Shown here one piece after another: positions 25,468-33,258 of a DNA stretch of 33,258 bases. The first letter of the stretch is position 1. Each line of letters opens with the position of its first letter. The position numbers and the translations under genes were made by a program. The DNA lies in NCBI GenBank assembly GCA_039029455.1, contig JBCCGE010000033.1:1-33258 (forward strand). Direction: 5' to 3'. Source of the stretch: JBCCGE01 sp039029455 (GTDB lineage Bacteria > Pseudomonadota > Gammaproteobacteria > Arenicellales > Poriferihabitantaceae). The notes beneath the pieces were generated by a model. That model searched no databases and was not told the origin of the DNA. It worked only from the letters and a program-made list of their open reading frames with translations.

Positions 25468-25769
25468 TGAACCAACACCCAGGGCGCTACGACCAGTGCC
25501 CACAAAGTCTGTCCGCTGTCGTTCCATTTACTCGCCGACTGCACGGACGTTTTCTCCAGATGGCCGATCTCCATCAGCGATGATATTTTGTCCTTATCGT
25601 CTGCAACCATTATTTCAGCCAGCCCGATGAGATCCACCGTGCGATCTACGGTAAGAACCACACCTCGGGCAAAATGCGGTGCCAGTTCATCCCAGTAAAC
25701 GCGACCTGTCTGCAGGTTCAGGCGCTGATCAAGCGGTAGCTGATCGAACTCGGTCGTATCATTTTCCAT
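25443..25769 (-). CDS. DUF2288 family protein
   Basis: Small cytoplasmic protein of unknown function, 108 residues. The pattern LNLQTGRVYWDELAPHFARG, then VDLIGLAEIMVADD, a basic-acid linker, and a closing LWALVVAPWVLVQEE is the DUF2288 signature. Family members occur widely in gamma- and betaproteobacteria and cyanobacteria without assigned function. It lies 55 bp downstream of the aldehyde dehydrogenase gene on the same strand and converges on the dodecin gene. Its last codons form part of the dodecin terminator stem. Confidence 0.85.
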   Translation of the reverse strand: MENDTTEFDQLPLDQRLNLQTGRVYWDELAPHFARGVVLTVDRTVDLIGLAEIMVADDKDKISSLMEIGHLEKTSVQSASKWNDSGQTLWALVVAPWVLVQEERPGEN

Positions 25770-25824
25770 CTCTGGCTATATGGTCGAGAATTATGTTGTG
25801 TGAACCGGAACGAATGTTGCGCTG

Positions 25825-27258
25825 TCAGGCTACCGATATCCCGACCGTTTTTGTCTCCAGATATTCCACGATGCCCTCTCGCCCGCCTTCCCGACCCAGA
25901 CCGCTGTTATTCATCCCCCCAAACGGCGCCGCCGCTGAAGTCGGATTGATATCGTTGATGCCAATAATGCCAAATCGCAGTCGTTCCATAGCCTCGTACA
26001 TTTTCGAGATTGATCGTGTGTACACGTATGCCGCAAGACCGTAGTGGGTATCGTTCGCCAGCGCATAGATATCGTCATCGTCATCAAACTGAATCACAGC
26101 GGCAACCGGTCCGAACGTTTCTTCCCGATAAATGACCATGTCTGCCGTTACATCTGACAGCACGGTGGGGGCAAAAAAATGGCCGGCAGCATACTCCTCT
26201 TCCTGTAGCGCATGGCCACCAATCACCGCTGTCGCGCCTTTGCTGATGGCGTCATCGACCTGACTTTGAACCTTGCCGACGGCTGCCGGGTTTACCAGGG
26301 GGCCAACACTCACTCCATCCGCTAACCCGTCGCCCACTCGCAGAGCGGACGTTCTCGCCGACAGAGTCTCGATAAACGGTTGATAGATCGAGCGATGAAC
26401 GAATATCCGGTTTGGACTGATGCAGGCCTGTCCCGCATTCAGAAACTTGACTAAAGAGGCGCCTTTTGCGGCGTGTACAGGATCAGCATCGGGGAAAACG
26501 ATAAATGGTGCGTGTCCGCCAAGTTCCATCGAAATCCTTTTCAGATTCTTTGCAGCTTCGCCCGCCAGGAGTCGACCAACGGCCGTCGAGCCGGTAAACG
26601 TAATCTTGTCAATGCGTGGATCCGTTGTAAATGCCTTGCCAACACTCACCGGATCCGAAACCGTGATGAGGTTGATCACACCATCCGGGAACCCGGCGGA
26701 CTGGATTGCCTCGAACATCGCCACGGCACACAGCGGGGTCGCTTCAGCCGGCTTAAGTACGAGCGTGCAACCCGCCGCAACCGCTGGCGCCAGTTTGCGT
26801 GTAATCATCGAAACAGGATAGTTCCAGGGGGTAATCGCAGCGACGACACCTACCGGCGCCTGTACGGTCACGAACCTCTGATCAGCACGCGCCGAAGGGA
26901 TGGTCGTACCCTCTATTCGCTTTGCTTCTTCGGAGTACCAGGTCAAAAAGTCGGCAGCGTATCCAATCTCGTTAATTGCCGCACGCAGAGGTTTGCCCTG
27001 TTCCTTTGACATTAAACGCCCAATCTCGTCTTTAGCAGCCAGAACATTTTCCGCCGCGGCGTTTAGCAAACCTGCGCGTCGATAGGGTGTTACCTGTGCC
27101 CACGAATCTGCAGCCGATCGCGCTGCGCTGATCGCTCGATCTAAATCGCCTGCAGACGCATCTGCAGCAAAACCAAGAGACTCACCCGTTGACGGACTCG
27201 TTGACTCAAACGAACGGTTATTTTCAGCGTTTGTCCAAACGCCATTGATCAGCAGCAT
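25825..27258 (-). CDS. NAD(P)-dependent aldehyde dehydrogenase, GabD-like
   Basis: Oxidises an aldehyde to its acid. Closest in pattern to succinate-semialdehyde dehydrogenase (GabD), which finishes GABA breakdown. The cofactor-binding ITPWNYP (N145) and FTGSTAVGR (222-230), the general base in MELGGHAPF (E245), and the nucleophile in FLNAGQACISPNR (C279) are all intact. The 477-residue length is normal. ELGGH instead of the ELGGN of E. coli GabD, and ISPNR in place of VCANR, leave other small aldehydes open. It starts 26 bp after the isopropylmalate synthase-like gene on the same strand, so they may be co-transcribed. No transaminase gene is adjacent. Confidence 0.9.
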   Translation of the reverse strand: MLLINGVWTNAENNRSFESTSPSTGESLGFAADASAGDLDRAISAARSAADSWAQVTPYRRAGLLNAAAENVLAAKDEIGRLMSKEQGKPLRAAINEIGYAADFLTWYSEEAKRIEGTTIPSARADQRFVTVQAPVGVVAAITPWNYPVSMITRKLAPAVAAGCTLVLKPAEATPLCAVAMFEAIQSAGFPDGVINLITVSDPVSVGKAFTTDPRIDKITFTGSTAVGRLLAGEAAKNLKRISMELGGHAPFIVFPDADPVHAAKGASLVKFLNAGQACISPNRIFVHRSIYQPFIETLSARTSALRVGDGLADGVSVGPLVNPAAVGKVQSQVDDAISKGATAVIGGHALQEEEYAAGHFFAPTVLSDVTADMVIYREETFGPVAAVIQFDDDDDIYALANDTHYGLAAYVYTRSISKMYEAMERLRFGIIGINDINPTSAAAPFGGMNNSGLGREGGREGIVEYLETKTVGISVA

Positions 27259-27284
27259 GTTATCTCGCTCAATACTAATGTGAT

Positions 27285-28841
27285 TCAGGCCAGTTTCCTG
27301 ACCGATTCCGAGTCGCGTTGCTGTAACTTCATATTGAGCATGCGAAGCGTGGCCTCAATTCCTGCAAATACCTGGTTGGCATCAATTCCACGCGTACGCA
27401 CTTTGCGACCCTGGTCCTGCCAGGTAATCGCACACTCAACCAGCGCACTGGTTTGTCCCCCTCTCGGAATGCGGACCTGATAATCGAGCAGTTCGGGGAT
27501 TGTTACCGTGTGGTCGGTCAGAATTTTTGACATCGCTTCAATAAATGCATGGAATCCGCCGTTGCCGGTTCCGGTGGCCTTCCTGACTTCTCCGTGTAAT
27601 CGGACACTTATTGATACGACGGATTCGAGACTCCAGACACTGGTTATTGAGCAATTCAAAAGTTCAAGCTGTTCTTCACCTTTGTATTCCAGAACTTCGG
27701 CAATAATGATCGGCAGGTCTTCAGCGGTGATCTTTGCCTTCGAGTCGCCAAGTTGGACTACTCGATTCAATACTTTCGCCTGATCGTCTTCGGACAAATT
27801 AATGCCCATCGCCTCCAGATTCTTTTTGAGAGACGCCTTGCCACTCATCTTGCCGAGCGCGTAGGTGGTTGAGCGATTGAATCGCGACGGACTGAGTTTG
27901 GTCAGATAAAGCCCTGCCTTGTGATCGCCATCAGCGTGAATGCCTGCTGTTTGGGTAAACACATCTGCACCCACTATCGGCGCGTTATCGGCAACCTTCT
28001 TGCCGGAGAAGTTTTCCACCATCTGACTAAGGCTGTACACCGCAGATTCATCAATCGCAAGGTCGATATCGAGCTTATCGCGCAAAACAAGACACAGCTC
28101 CGCCAGTGACGCATTTCCGGCGCGTTCGCCGAGACAATTCACTGTGCAGTGAAGTGAAGTCGCACCCGCCTCAACTGCGGCCATGCAGTTTGCGGTAGCC
28201 AGACCGTAGTCATTGTGTGGATGAAAATCAAACAAACATTCCACATATCGCGTTTTCATATCTTTGAAACCAGCGTAAACCTCTTGCGGTGACATCACAC
28301 CGAGTGTGTCGGGCAACATGAAATGATCGATTTCAAAACTCTGAATTTTGTCCATCATTCTGAAAACATAGTCGGGCGAATCGGCATACCCGTTTGACCA
28401 GTCTTCCAGATAGACATTTACCGATAGTCCTTGTTCGTGTGCGTAATCAATGGTTTTTTCAATCTGTGCGACATGCTGATCCAGAGTCTGACCAAGCTGC
28501 TCACGGCAGTGTTTTTCGCTGCCTTTTGTCAGCAGATTGAGCACCCTGCCCTGGACATCACTGATCCATTTCACACTGCGCTTGTGATCGCAAAATCCAA
28601 GCACTTCAACCTGGTGAAGATATCCCTCCTGATCAGCCCACTGATTAATGTTTTCGACAGCCTGTTGTTCGCCAACCGAAATTCCGGCAGATGCGACTTC
28701 AATACGGTCAACTTTTAGCGAATGCAGCAGTGCTTTAGCGATAGTGACCTTTTCAGACTGGGAGAAAGAGACACCCTGAGTTTGTTCGCCATCACGCAGT
28801 GTGACGTCCATCAATTTGACGGCGGAAGTGTTGAGTTTCAT
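27285..28841 (-). CDS. 2-isopropylmalate/(R)-citramalate synthase family protein
   Basis: Acetyl-CoA-dependent aldol condensing enzyme of the LeuA/CimA/homocitrate synthase family, DRE-TIM metallolyase fold. VTLRDGEQTQGVSFS (residues 13-27) supplies the catalytic Arg and a metal ligand, YLEDWS the Glu145, and FDFHPHNDYGLA the metal-binding H207 and H209. NCLGERAGNASL is the family's second signature. A linker (about 330-385) and a C-terminal LeuA regulatory domain (about 390-508, with TGTGNGGFHAFIEAM) suggest feedback control by an amino acid. GVSFS and the 518-residue layout fit the LeuA2/CimA-like group better than E. coli LeuA. The keto-acid substrate, 2-ketoisovalerate or pyruvate, cannot be decided by eye. 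A MITE-like element lies 43 bp upstream. Confidence 0.86.
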   Translation of the reverse strand: MKLNTSAVKLMDVTLRDGEQTQGVSFSQSEKVTIAKALLHSLKVDRIEVASAGISVGEQQAVENINQWADQEGYLHQVEVLGFCDHKRSVKWISDVQGRVLNLLTKGSEKHCREQLGQTLDQHVAQIEKTIDYAHEQGLSVNVYLEDWSNGYADSPDYVFRMMDKIQSFEIDHFMLPDTLGVMSPQEVYAGFKDMKTRYVECLFDFHPHNDYGLATANCMAAVEAGATSLHCTVNCLGERAGNASLAELCLVLRDKLDIDLAIDESAVYSLSQMVENFSGKKVADNAPIVGADVFTQTAGIHADGDHKAGLYLTKLSPSRFNRSTTYALGKMSGKASLKKNLEAMGINLSEDDQAKVLNRVVQLGDSKAKITAEDLPIIIAEVLEYKGEEQLELLNCSITSVWSLESVVSISVRLHGEVRKATGTGNGGFHAFIEAMSKILTDHTVTIPELLDYQVRIPRGGQTSALVECAITWQDQGRKVRTRGIDANQVFAGIEATLRMLNMKLQQRDSESVRKLA

Positions 28842-28884
28842 CGATTCTTGACAGGTGGGGCCCGGAGCAAGTCATCTAACCTAT

Positions 28885-29015
28885 CAGGCTGTTGAAAAAC
28901 GTTATTGAGGCCGGTTATGCAAGGCAAAAATTGGCGAAAAAGCACGCAGTAAATAAGCATTTTGAGCCAATTTTTAACGCCGCAGAACCCACGCAGATAG
29001 TTTTTCAACAGCCTG
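28885..29015. mobile_element. MITE-like non-autonomous element, 131 bp
   Basis: Both ends carry the perfect 16-bp terminal inverted repeat CAGGCTGTTGAAAAAC (28885-28900, complement at 29000-29015). The 4 bp CTAT on each side (28881-28884 and 29016-29019) look like a target-site duplication. Inside is a second inverted repeat AAAAATTGGC/GCCAATTTTT, so the whole element can fold into a long hairpin. There is no transposase. It probably moves by an IS sharing these ends; the IS family is not certain. Confidence 0.75.
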
Positions 29016-29170
29016 CTATGACCGCACAAGTATATATAAATTGGTCAGCATTCGCAGTAAGGCCCGAATTACTTAAGATTTCTGCCATTAATAAAACGCT
29101 CAACGCGTTGTGATCATCCATGAGCTGTTGTGAATTTCCACAGCTATTTCACGAACAGCTACTGTTGCAA

Positions 29171-29208
29171 GATCGAACACACTCCTGCAGTCTGAGTGTG
29201 GCTCGATC
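29171..29208. repeat. Imperfect inverted repeat upstream of the oxidase gene
   Basis: GATCGA-A-CACACTC pairs with GAGTGTG-GC-TCGATC around a 9-nt loop (13 paired bases, one small internal loop). No T-run follows. It lies about 95 bp before the oxidase start codon and could be an operator or a leader-RNA hairpin. Confidence 0.45.
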
Positions 29209-29269
29209 AAAGGCTTATCCCGCTTTATCTTTGGCCCTAAACACGGTAAAACAAACATCTTCCCGACAT

Positions 29270-29284
29270 GATTAACAATTAATC
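29270..29284. promoter_or_regulatory. Operator-like palindrome GATTAA-CAA-TTAATC
   Basis: Perfect 6-bp arms with a 3-nt spacer, ending 19 bp before the ATG of the DadA-like gene. The size and place suit a dimeric repressor site. The cognate protein is unknown and none is encoded adjacent. Confidence 0.4.
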
Positions 29285-29303
29285 TGCGAATACCATACCG
29301 ACC

Positions 29304-30542
29304 ATGTCTAAATCCGTTAACGTTATCGGCGCCGGCATTGTCGGTCTTTCCTGCGCCCTGTGGCTCCAGCGAGAAGGCTATCGGGTCAGGGTCATCGATC
29401 CGGAATCGCCTGGATCAGGTACATCGTCCGGGAATGCCTGCACAATAGCCGAGTACGGCTGTATTCCGATAAACAGTCCGACATTGTTTCGGCAACTGCC
29501 TTCCCTTTTGATGCGGAAAGACAGTCCACTTGCACTGAATCCTGTCTACGCCCTGAAACGTCTCGACTGGATGCTGGATTTTCTGATGCACTGTCGGAGA
29601 AAACCCGTCGAGCATGCCATTCACCAGCTTGGTGACCTGCTGCAGCATGCTTGGTCAGGGTTAGAGCCCCTTTTAAAATCGACTTCAACTGAAGATCTGA
29701 TCAAAGACCGTGGCTTCATGCATGTATATGTCAATCAGAAGGAATTTGACGATGCCTGGCCCTCCAACCAGCTGAGGGCGAAACACGGATCGAAGATTAG
29801 ACCACTTGCGGAGAGCGAGATCTACGAACTCGAACCCAATCTGAAACCCATTTTCAAAAGAGGAATGTACTTTGACGGCATTCGTCAGGTGCTTGATCCA
29901 CTCGAACTGTGCCAGAGATACAGCATTTGTTTAGGCGAGAACGGTGCCGAATTTGTGTGCGATCGCGTCCAGTCTGTGAATGAAAAAGACGACGGGGTGG
30001 AACTTGTTCTATCCAGTGGCAAGTCAATTCGTTCCGACTGCACAATTGTTGCAGCCGGCGCGTTCAGCAAATTCATTAATGGACTCGGAAAAGCGGCAGA
30101 CAAACTCGACACTGAGCGGGGTTATCACGTGCTCTACCGTGGATATGAGGCGATGTTGTCGCGGCCAGTCAGTTGGCATACGGGTGGGTTCTACGCAGTG
30201 CCTATGAAACAGGGTATGCGACTTTCCGGAACCGTCGAAATTGCGGGATACAGCCCCCGGGAAAATCCGGAAAGAATCGCCAACCTCGCCAACAAGGCTC
30301 ATGCAATGCTCGGGTTGCCGACAACACCGGATGCGACCTGGCTGGGGTTTCGACCCACGTTTCCGGACGCCCTACCGGCAATTGGCTATCTTAACCGTTC
30401 GTCCCGTGTGATCGCGGCATTTGGACATCACCACGTGGGACTGACTTTGTCCGGTATCACCGGCAAACTGGTTGCGGAGCTGGTCGGAAGACGACCACTT
30501 AGCCACGATATTTCGGCATTCAGTCCAGGCCGGTTTGGCTAG
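29304..30542 (+). CDS. FAD-dependent amine/D-amino-acid dehydrogenase (DadA-like)
   Basis: DAO-superfamily flavoprotein that oxidises the C-N bond of an amino acid or N-methylated amine. The N-terminal dinucleotide fold VIGAGIVGLSCALWLQREG (G9, G11, G14) is followed by SSGNACTIAEYGCIP, which parallels SxGNAG in DadA. GFRPTFPDALPAIG and FGHHHVGLTLSGITGKLVAEL near the C-terminus are also DadA-like (412 residues, E. coli DadA 432). The HHVGLT segment places it with DadA rather than with sarcosine oxidase. It may hand electrons to the respiratory chain at the inner membrane. It converges on the MFS gene, and a betaine-type binding protein is encoded 1.4 kb further on, so methylated or D-amino compounds are plausible substrates. 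Confidence 0.87.
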   Translation: MSKSVNVIGAGIVGLSCALWLQREGYRVRVIDPESPGSGTSSGNACTIAEYGCIPINSPTLFRQLPSLLMRKDSPLALNPVYALKRLDWMLDFLMHCRRKPVEHAIHQLGDLLQHAWSGLEPLLKSTSTEDLIKDRGFMHVYVNQKEFDDAWPSNQLRAKHGSKIRPLAESEIYELEPNLKPIFKRGMYFDGIRQVLDPLELCQRYSICLGENGAEFVCDRVQSVNEKDDGVELVLSSGKSIRSDCTIVAAGAFSKFINGLGKAADKLDTERGYHVLYRGYEAMLSRPVSWHTGGFYAVPMKQGMRLSGTVEIAGYSPRENPERIANLANKAHAMLGLPTTPDATWLGFRPTFPDALPAIGYLNRSSRVIAAFGHHHVGLTLSGITGKLVAELVGRRPLSHDISAFSPGRFG

Positions 30543-30572
30543 TTGTTTTGATCACGCCAGACCGAATTGAAA

Positions 30573-31769
30573 TTAATTCGCAGCTGAAATCGATTGTCGG
30601 GGGAGCAGAAGCGTAGCCATAAATATCAGCAACGCGGAAACCGCAAGCACACTAAACAAAGCGGAAAAACCCCAGTTTCCATGAATCCACCCAATCAGCG
30701 GTATAGCTGAAGCCATAACGCTAAAAGTCACAATATAGCGGGCTGCGAACGCACGACTGCGCCACTCGGATTTCACCACGCGACCGACCAGAACATCGTT
30801 AATCGGAATCTGACCAAAAACGAAAAGCATAAACCCCACCGCAATCGCAACCGAGGCAATCCCCGATACCTGGGTCATGACAGCGAATAGCAGGGCCTGC
30901 ATCGCCGCAACGACTGTAAACACGGTGCGAATCGAATGATTGTCGACCAGATACCCTACAACCAATTGTGCAAATGCCGCGATGGAAAACACGAGAAAGG
31001 AATACCAGCCGACAGCCGTTGGCGAGGTGGACAGCTCTTCATCGAATACTTTTGGCAGAGAGAAAGTTGTGCTTTGAAACACCAGTCCGCCGATAGCTGT
31101 TGTAAAAATAACGATACTGAAAACAAGCCAAAGCGAGGACTTTGGCAACGAAGCCGATGGTTTGGCAGCAGATGATCTGGCATCAAATCGAGGTTCCGGA
31201 TCAGCGTTATCGCGACCTGACCGGATATGGTGCAGATAACCAACGCCCGCAAGGATTGAGATCACTCCGGGAATATAAAACGCACTTCGCCAGCCGACGG
31301 TATCGATCAGATACCCTGTGAGCAAGGCAGCAACTGCAACGCCCATGTTTCCGTAAACTCCGTTGATTGCGAGAGGAATTCCCGTGTTTTTGCGACCCTG
31401 CACGACCATCGCAAGCCCCACCGGATGATAGATTGACGCGAATAATCCGACTGCGGTCAATGCAACCGCCATCTGTAACGGCGTGTTCACAAAACCACAT
31501 AGCACTGTACTCACACCCAGTCCAATGAAAAAAATTGCCATCATGCCGTCGCGACTCCATTTGTCCGCCAGCCATCCGGATAAAAGAGCGCAGGCACCGA
31601 AAGCGACGAACCCGGGAGTTGCGTAAGGAATCAACTCACCGTACGACAGCCCCCATTCCTGGGACAGGTGCAGGGCGGCTACCGTGGCAAAAATGAGCAT
31701 CACCAGATGGTCAAGAAAATGCCCGACATTAAGATAGTAAAATTCGATCTGACGGCTGTTGGCACGCAT
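30573..31769 (-). CDS. MFS transporter, fosmidomycin-resistance-like
   Basis: Inner-membrane carrier of the major facilitator superfamily with about twelve hydrophobic segments in 398 residues. The first-helix motif YLNVGHFLDHLVMLIF, the loop-2/3 motif SGWLADKWSRDGMM, and FASIYHPVGLAMV in helix 4 resemble the Fsr (fosmidomycin efflux) branch. A charged central loop (about 188-210) splits the two halves. Substrate and direction of transport are not predictable from sequence. It is convergent with the DadA-like gene (30 bp apart) and divergent from the ProX-like gene across 202 bp, so a shared control region is possible. Confidence 0.87.
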   Translation of the reverse strand: MRANSRQIEFYYLNVGHFLDHLVMLIFATVAALHLSQEWGLSYGELIPYATPGFVAFGACALLSGWLADKWSRDGMMAIFFIGLGVSTVLCGFVNTPLQMAVALTAVGLFASIYHPVGLAMVVQGRKNTGIPLAINGVYGNMGVAVAALLTGYLIDTVGWRSAFYIPGVISILAGVGYLHHIRSGRDNADPEPRFDARSSAAKPSASLPKSSLWLVFSIVIFTTAIGGLVFQSTTFSLPKVFDEELSTSPTAVGWYSFLVFSIAAFAQLVVGYLVDNHSIRTVFTVVAAMQALLFAVMTQVSGIASVAIAVGFMLFVFGQIPINDVLVGRVVKSEWRSRAFAARYIVTFSVMASAIPLIGWIHGNWGFSALFSVLAVSALLIFMATLLLPRQSISAAN

Positions 31770-31971
31770 ACAAAAAGTTTAATGCAATGGGTCTCGGGAG
31801 CCAAACAATACTTTTTGGACTTGCACTGGACCATTTTTCCGCTCAAAATGAGCCGATGATTAGCAATCCAAATCGGGTCTCTTGCCACGGAGGACTGTAG
31901 TCTATTCGTAACGCTGAGGTGCGGTTCTCCCGCTCTCTGCGCAGCATCATCATCTGGAGGAGTCAAAATCC

Positions 31972-32910
31972 ATGAAAATCAAATCCTTTTTCATTGCCAG
32001 CAGCCTGTTAATCACTGGCAGCGTGTCTGCAGTCGCTCAGGCGGACGCCATCAAAATTCCAATTAACGAGTGGACCGGACAGCATATTTCGGCACACATC
32101 ACCGGATCGCTGTTCCAGAAAGCCGGCTACGATATTGAGTATGTTACCGCTGGTGCCGTACCTCAGTTCGCAGCGATCGCGCAGGGCGATCTGCACGTGC
32201 AGCCTGAAACATGGACAAATAACGTCGGTGATATCTACCCTAAAGCGGTGGAAAACGGTGACATCATAGTTGTCGGTTCACTCGGCCTCGAACCCCGTGA
32301 GAGCTGGATTTTTCCGCCCTACATGAAAGAAAAATGCCCCGGCCTGCCAAGCTATGAGGCGCTGTACGATTGTGCACAGGCCTTTGCTGCAGCCGACACT
32401 TTCCCGAACGGTCGCCTAATCACTTACCCTGCGGATTGGGGCACTCGGTCTAAAGACGTGGTCGCACAGATTGGTATTCCGTTTCAACCGGTTGCCGGGG
32501 GTTCAGAAGGTGCGATGATCGCCGAGATTCGCAGTGCTTACGCGGCGGAACAGCCGATTCTTATGATGTTCTGGCAACCGCACTGGTTGTTCGCTGAATA
32601 CGATTTTGAATGGATTCAGTGGGATCAGGCCGATGGAGAATGCGTTGAGGAGTCGGGCCAGACTCGCGGAAAGGCCTGCGGCTTCCAGCAGGCGTCCATC
32701 GACAAGATCGCCAGCAAACAGTTTGCCGAGAATTTCCCCGGCGCTGCCAAGCTGTATGACATGATGGTTATCGATAACACCACACAAAACGCACTGATGC
32801 TCGAAATCGACAACAAGGGGCGCAAGCTCGAAGAGGTCATTGCGGAGTGGATCGATGCCAACGAATCCACCTGGAGCCCATGGGTAGAGGCCGCTAAAGC
32901 GGCTAATTAA
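31972..32910 (+). CDS. Glycine betaine/proline-type ABC substrate-binding protein (ProX/OpuAC-like)
   Basis: Periplasmic binding protein that captures a quaternary or methylated amine and delivers it to an ABC importer. A signal peptide (residues 1-24, cleaved after AVAQA) precedes an OpuAC fold. Tryptophans suitable for a cation-pi binding box lie in INEWTGQH, VQPETW, ESWIFPP, YPADWGTRS and MMFWQPHW. Four cysteines in the mature protein could form two disulphides (KEKCPGL with YDCAQ, and GECVEE with KACGF). The length of 312 residues is normal. GGAGGAG at 31956-31962 is a strong ribosome site 9 nt before the ATG. A stem-loop and then a ProV-like ATPase fragment follow, so this begins a transport operon. 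Choline, betaine or carnitine are all possible ligands. Confidence 0.9.
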   Translation: MKIKSFFIASSLLITGSVSAVAQADAIKIPINEWTGQHISAHITGSLFQKAGYDIEYVTAGAVPQFAAIAQGDLHVQPETWTNNVGDIYPKAVENGDIIVVGSLGLEPRESWIFPPYMKEKCPGLPSYEALYDCAQAFAAADTFPNGRLITYPADWGTRSKDVVAQIGIPFQPVAGGSEGAMIAEIRSAYAAEQPILMMFWQPHWLFAEYDFEWIQWDQADGECVEESGQTRGKACGFQQASIDKIASKQFAENFPGAAKLYDMMVIDNTTQNALMLEIDNKGRKLEEVIAEWIDANESTWSPWVEAAKAAN

Positions 32911-32940
32911 TACTTGGCGACTGCTTAATTAAAACCCACG

Positions 32941-32966
32941 ACCGGGCTGGCATTTGTCAGCCCGGT
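32941..32966 (+). terminator. Stem-loop between binding protein and ATPase genes
   Basis: Perfect 9-bp stem ACCGGGCTG/CAGCCCGGT with an 8-nt loop, followed by only a short TT. Such hairpins after binding-protein genes commonly reduce expression of the downstream ATPase and permease or stabilise the upstream mRNA. Confidence 0.65.
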
Positions 32967-33021
32967 TTGCATTAGAGTCACCTAAAATAAATAAAAACCT
33001 TCAGCTCTATCCAGACCGGCA

Positions 33022-33243
33022 ATGACATCGAATTCAGAACAAACCATTCTCTCTTGCCGCAACGTCTGGAAAGTGTATTCCGGAGAATCGGCACCTTACT
33101 TTCAGAATGACGTCGCAACTGCAGATGCGACCGAGTTATCAACTCGAATGCGGGACGACGGCGCCATTCCAGCGGCGGTTGATGTCAGTTTTGACGTCCA
33201 TTCCGGGATGTCGTCCGTCACCACACTTGGCCAGCCGTCATGA
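33022..33243 (+). pseudogene. ProV-like ABC ATPase, N-terminal fragment only
   Basis: The first about 62 residues read as the start of a glycine betaine/proline importer ATPase: ILSCRNVWKVYSGE, a 25-residue insert typical of the ProV/OpuAA group, then AAVDVSFDVHSG. Here the family continues with EIFVIMGLSGSGKST (Walker A), but the sequence reads MSSVTTLGQPS and stops at 33241-33243. None of the other forward frames up to the window end (33258) encodes a P-loop, so a simple one-base frameshift does not restore it. The gene is cut, interrupted or mis-joined near 33207. The start follows the binding-protein gene by 111 bp, as expected for an operon. Confidence 0.7.
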
Positions 33244-33258
33244 TTCTGCTCATTCGTT

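Larger units (their letters stand above)
28842..29303. other. 462-bp gene-free region with MITE and operator-like repeats
   Basis: This AT-rich space separates two divergent genes. It contains the MITE-like element (28885-29015), an imperfect hairpin (29171-29208) and a palindrome next to the oxidase start codon (29270-29284). Short open frames across it (28838-29029 minus, 28892-29113 plus) run through the inverted repeats and show no recognisable protein. No tRNA or other RNA gene was seen. Confidence 0.6.

Noticed and set aside
28838..29113. Short open frames on both strands across the MITE
   Set aside because: They consist mainly of the inverted-repeat element and are not protein-like.
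30563..30580. CGAATT-6-AATTCG repeat between the oxidase and MFS genes
   Set aside because: The A+T-rich 6-bp stem is too weak to be a convincing terminator and has no flanking T-run.
33195..33258. Frameshift explanation for the ProV-like fragment
   Set aside because: Reading the other two forward frames after 33195 gives FRDVVRHHTWPAVMILLIR and IPGCRPSPHLASRHDS; neither contains a Walker A motif, so a one-base error cannot restore the ATPase.
1..33258. CRISPR arrays, tRNA/rRNA genes, prophage or defence islands
   Set aside because: No regularly spaced direct repeats, no cloverleaf with TTCGA-type loop, no integrase, transposase, restriction or toxin-antitoxin genes were seen on either strand.

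Overview
The window is about 33 kb of dense, single-copy chromosomal DNA from a Gram-negative bacterium. Protein families and family-level similarity (OxyR, HtpX, TruD, MobA, a LpxL/HtrB-type acyltransferase, an MltD-like LysM transglycosylase, DUF2288 and DUF349 proteins) point to a gammaproteobacterium, possibly marine given the glycine-betaine-type transport genes. The genus cannot be read from the sequence. No rRNA, tRNA, CRISPR array, prophage or intact insertion sequence was found.

Layout from left to right. (1) 1-3225: ppc, whose 5' end lies outside the window, overlaps mobA by 4 bp. (2) 3321-4645: a translationally coupled pair encoding an exported protein of unknown function and a secreted matrixin-type zinc protease. 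(3) 4710-7376, minus strand: oxyR, then a Gfo/Idh/MocA oxidoreductase and an AlaX-type tRNA-editing hydrolase 6 bp apart. (4) 7787-10088: a short-chain dehydrogenase, the HtpX membrane protease and a Prx5-like peroxiredoxin, which with OxyR makes a loose oxidative and envelope stress neighbourhood. (5) 10265-10831: an unrecognised putative gluzincin. (6) 10823-13591, minus strand: a Crp-like regulator, an FMN 2-hydroxy-acid dehydrogenase and an AEC-family carrier, plausibly one 2-hydroxy-acid use unit. (7) 13682-15581, minus strand: truD and a type-2 pyrF. (8) 15622-17615, plus strand: a two-domain rhodanese and a divergent DAHP synthase. (9) 17635-25074: the LysM transglycosylase, the DUF349 coiled-coil protein, an SLC13/RCK permease and the lipid A-type acyltransferase. 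(10) 25159-28841: a dodecin with a lysine tail, DUF2288, an aldehyde dehydrogenase and an isopropylmalate/citramalate synthase-like enzyme. (11) 28885-29015: a non-coding MITE-like element with perfect 16-bp terminal inverted repeats and a 4-bp target duplication. (12) 29304-33258: a DadA-like amine oxidase, an MFS carrier, a ProX-like binding protein and the first ~60 codons of a ProV-like ATPase that loses homology just before its Walker A motif.

Most of the window is ordinary core metabolism and envelope maintenance. The items that most deserve a second look are the broken ProV-like gene at the right edge, the MITE in front of the isopropylmalate synthase-like gene, the matrixin pair, the lethal-factor-like zincin, the lysine-tailed dodecin, and a perfect 14-bp inverted repeat inside the 3' end of the DUF349 gene.
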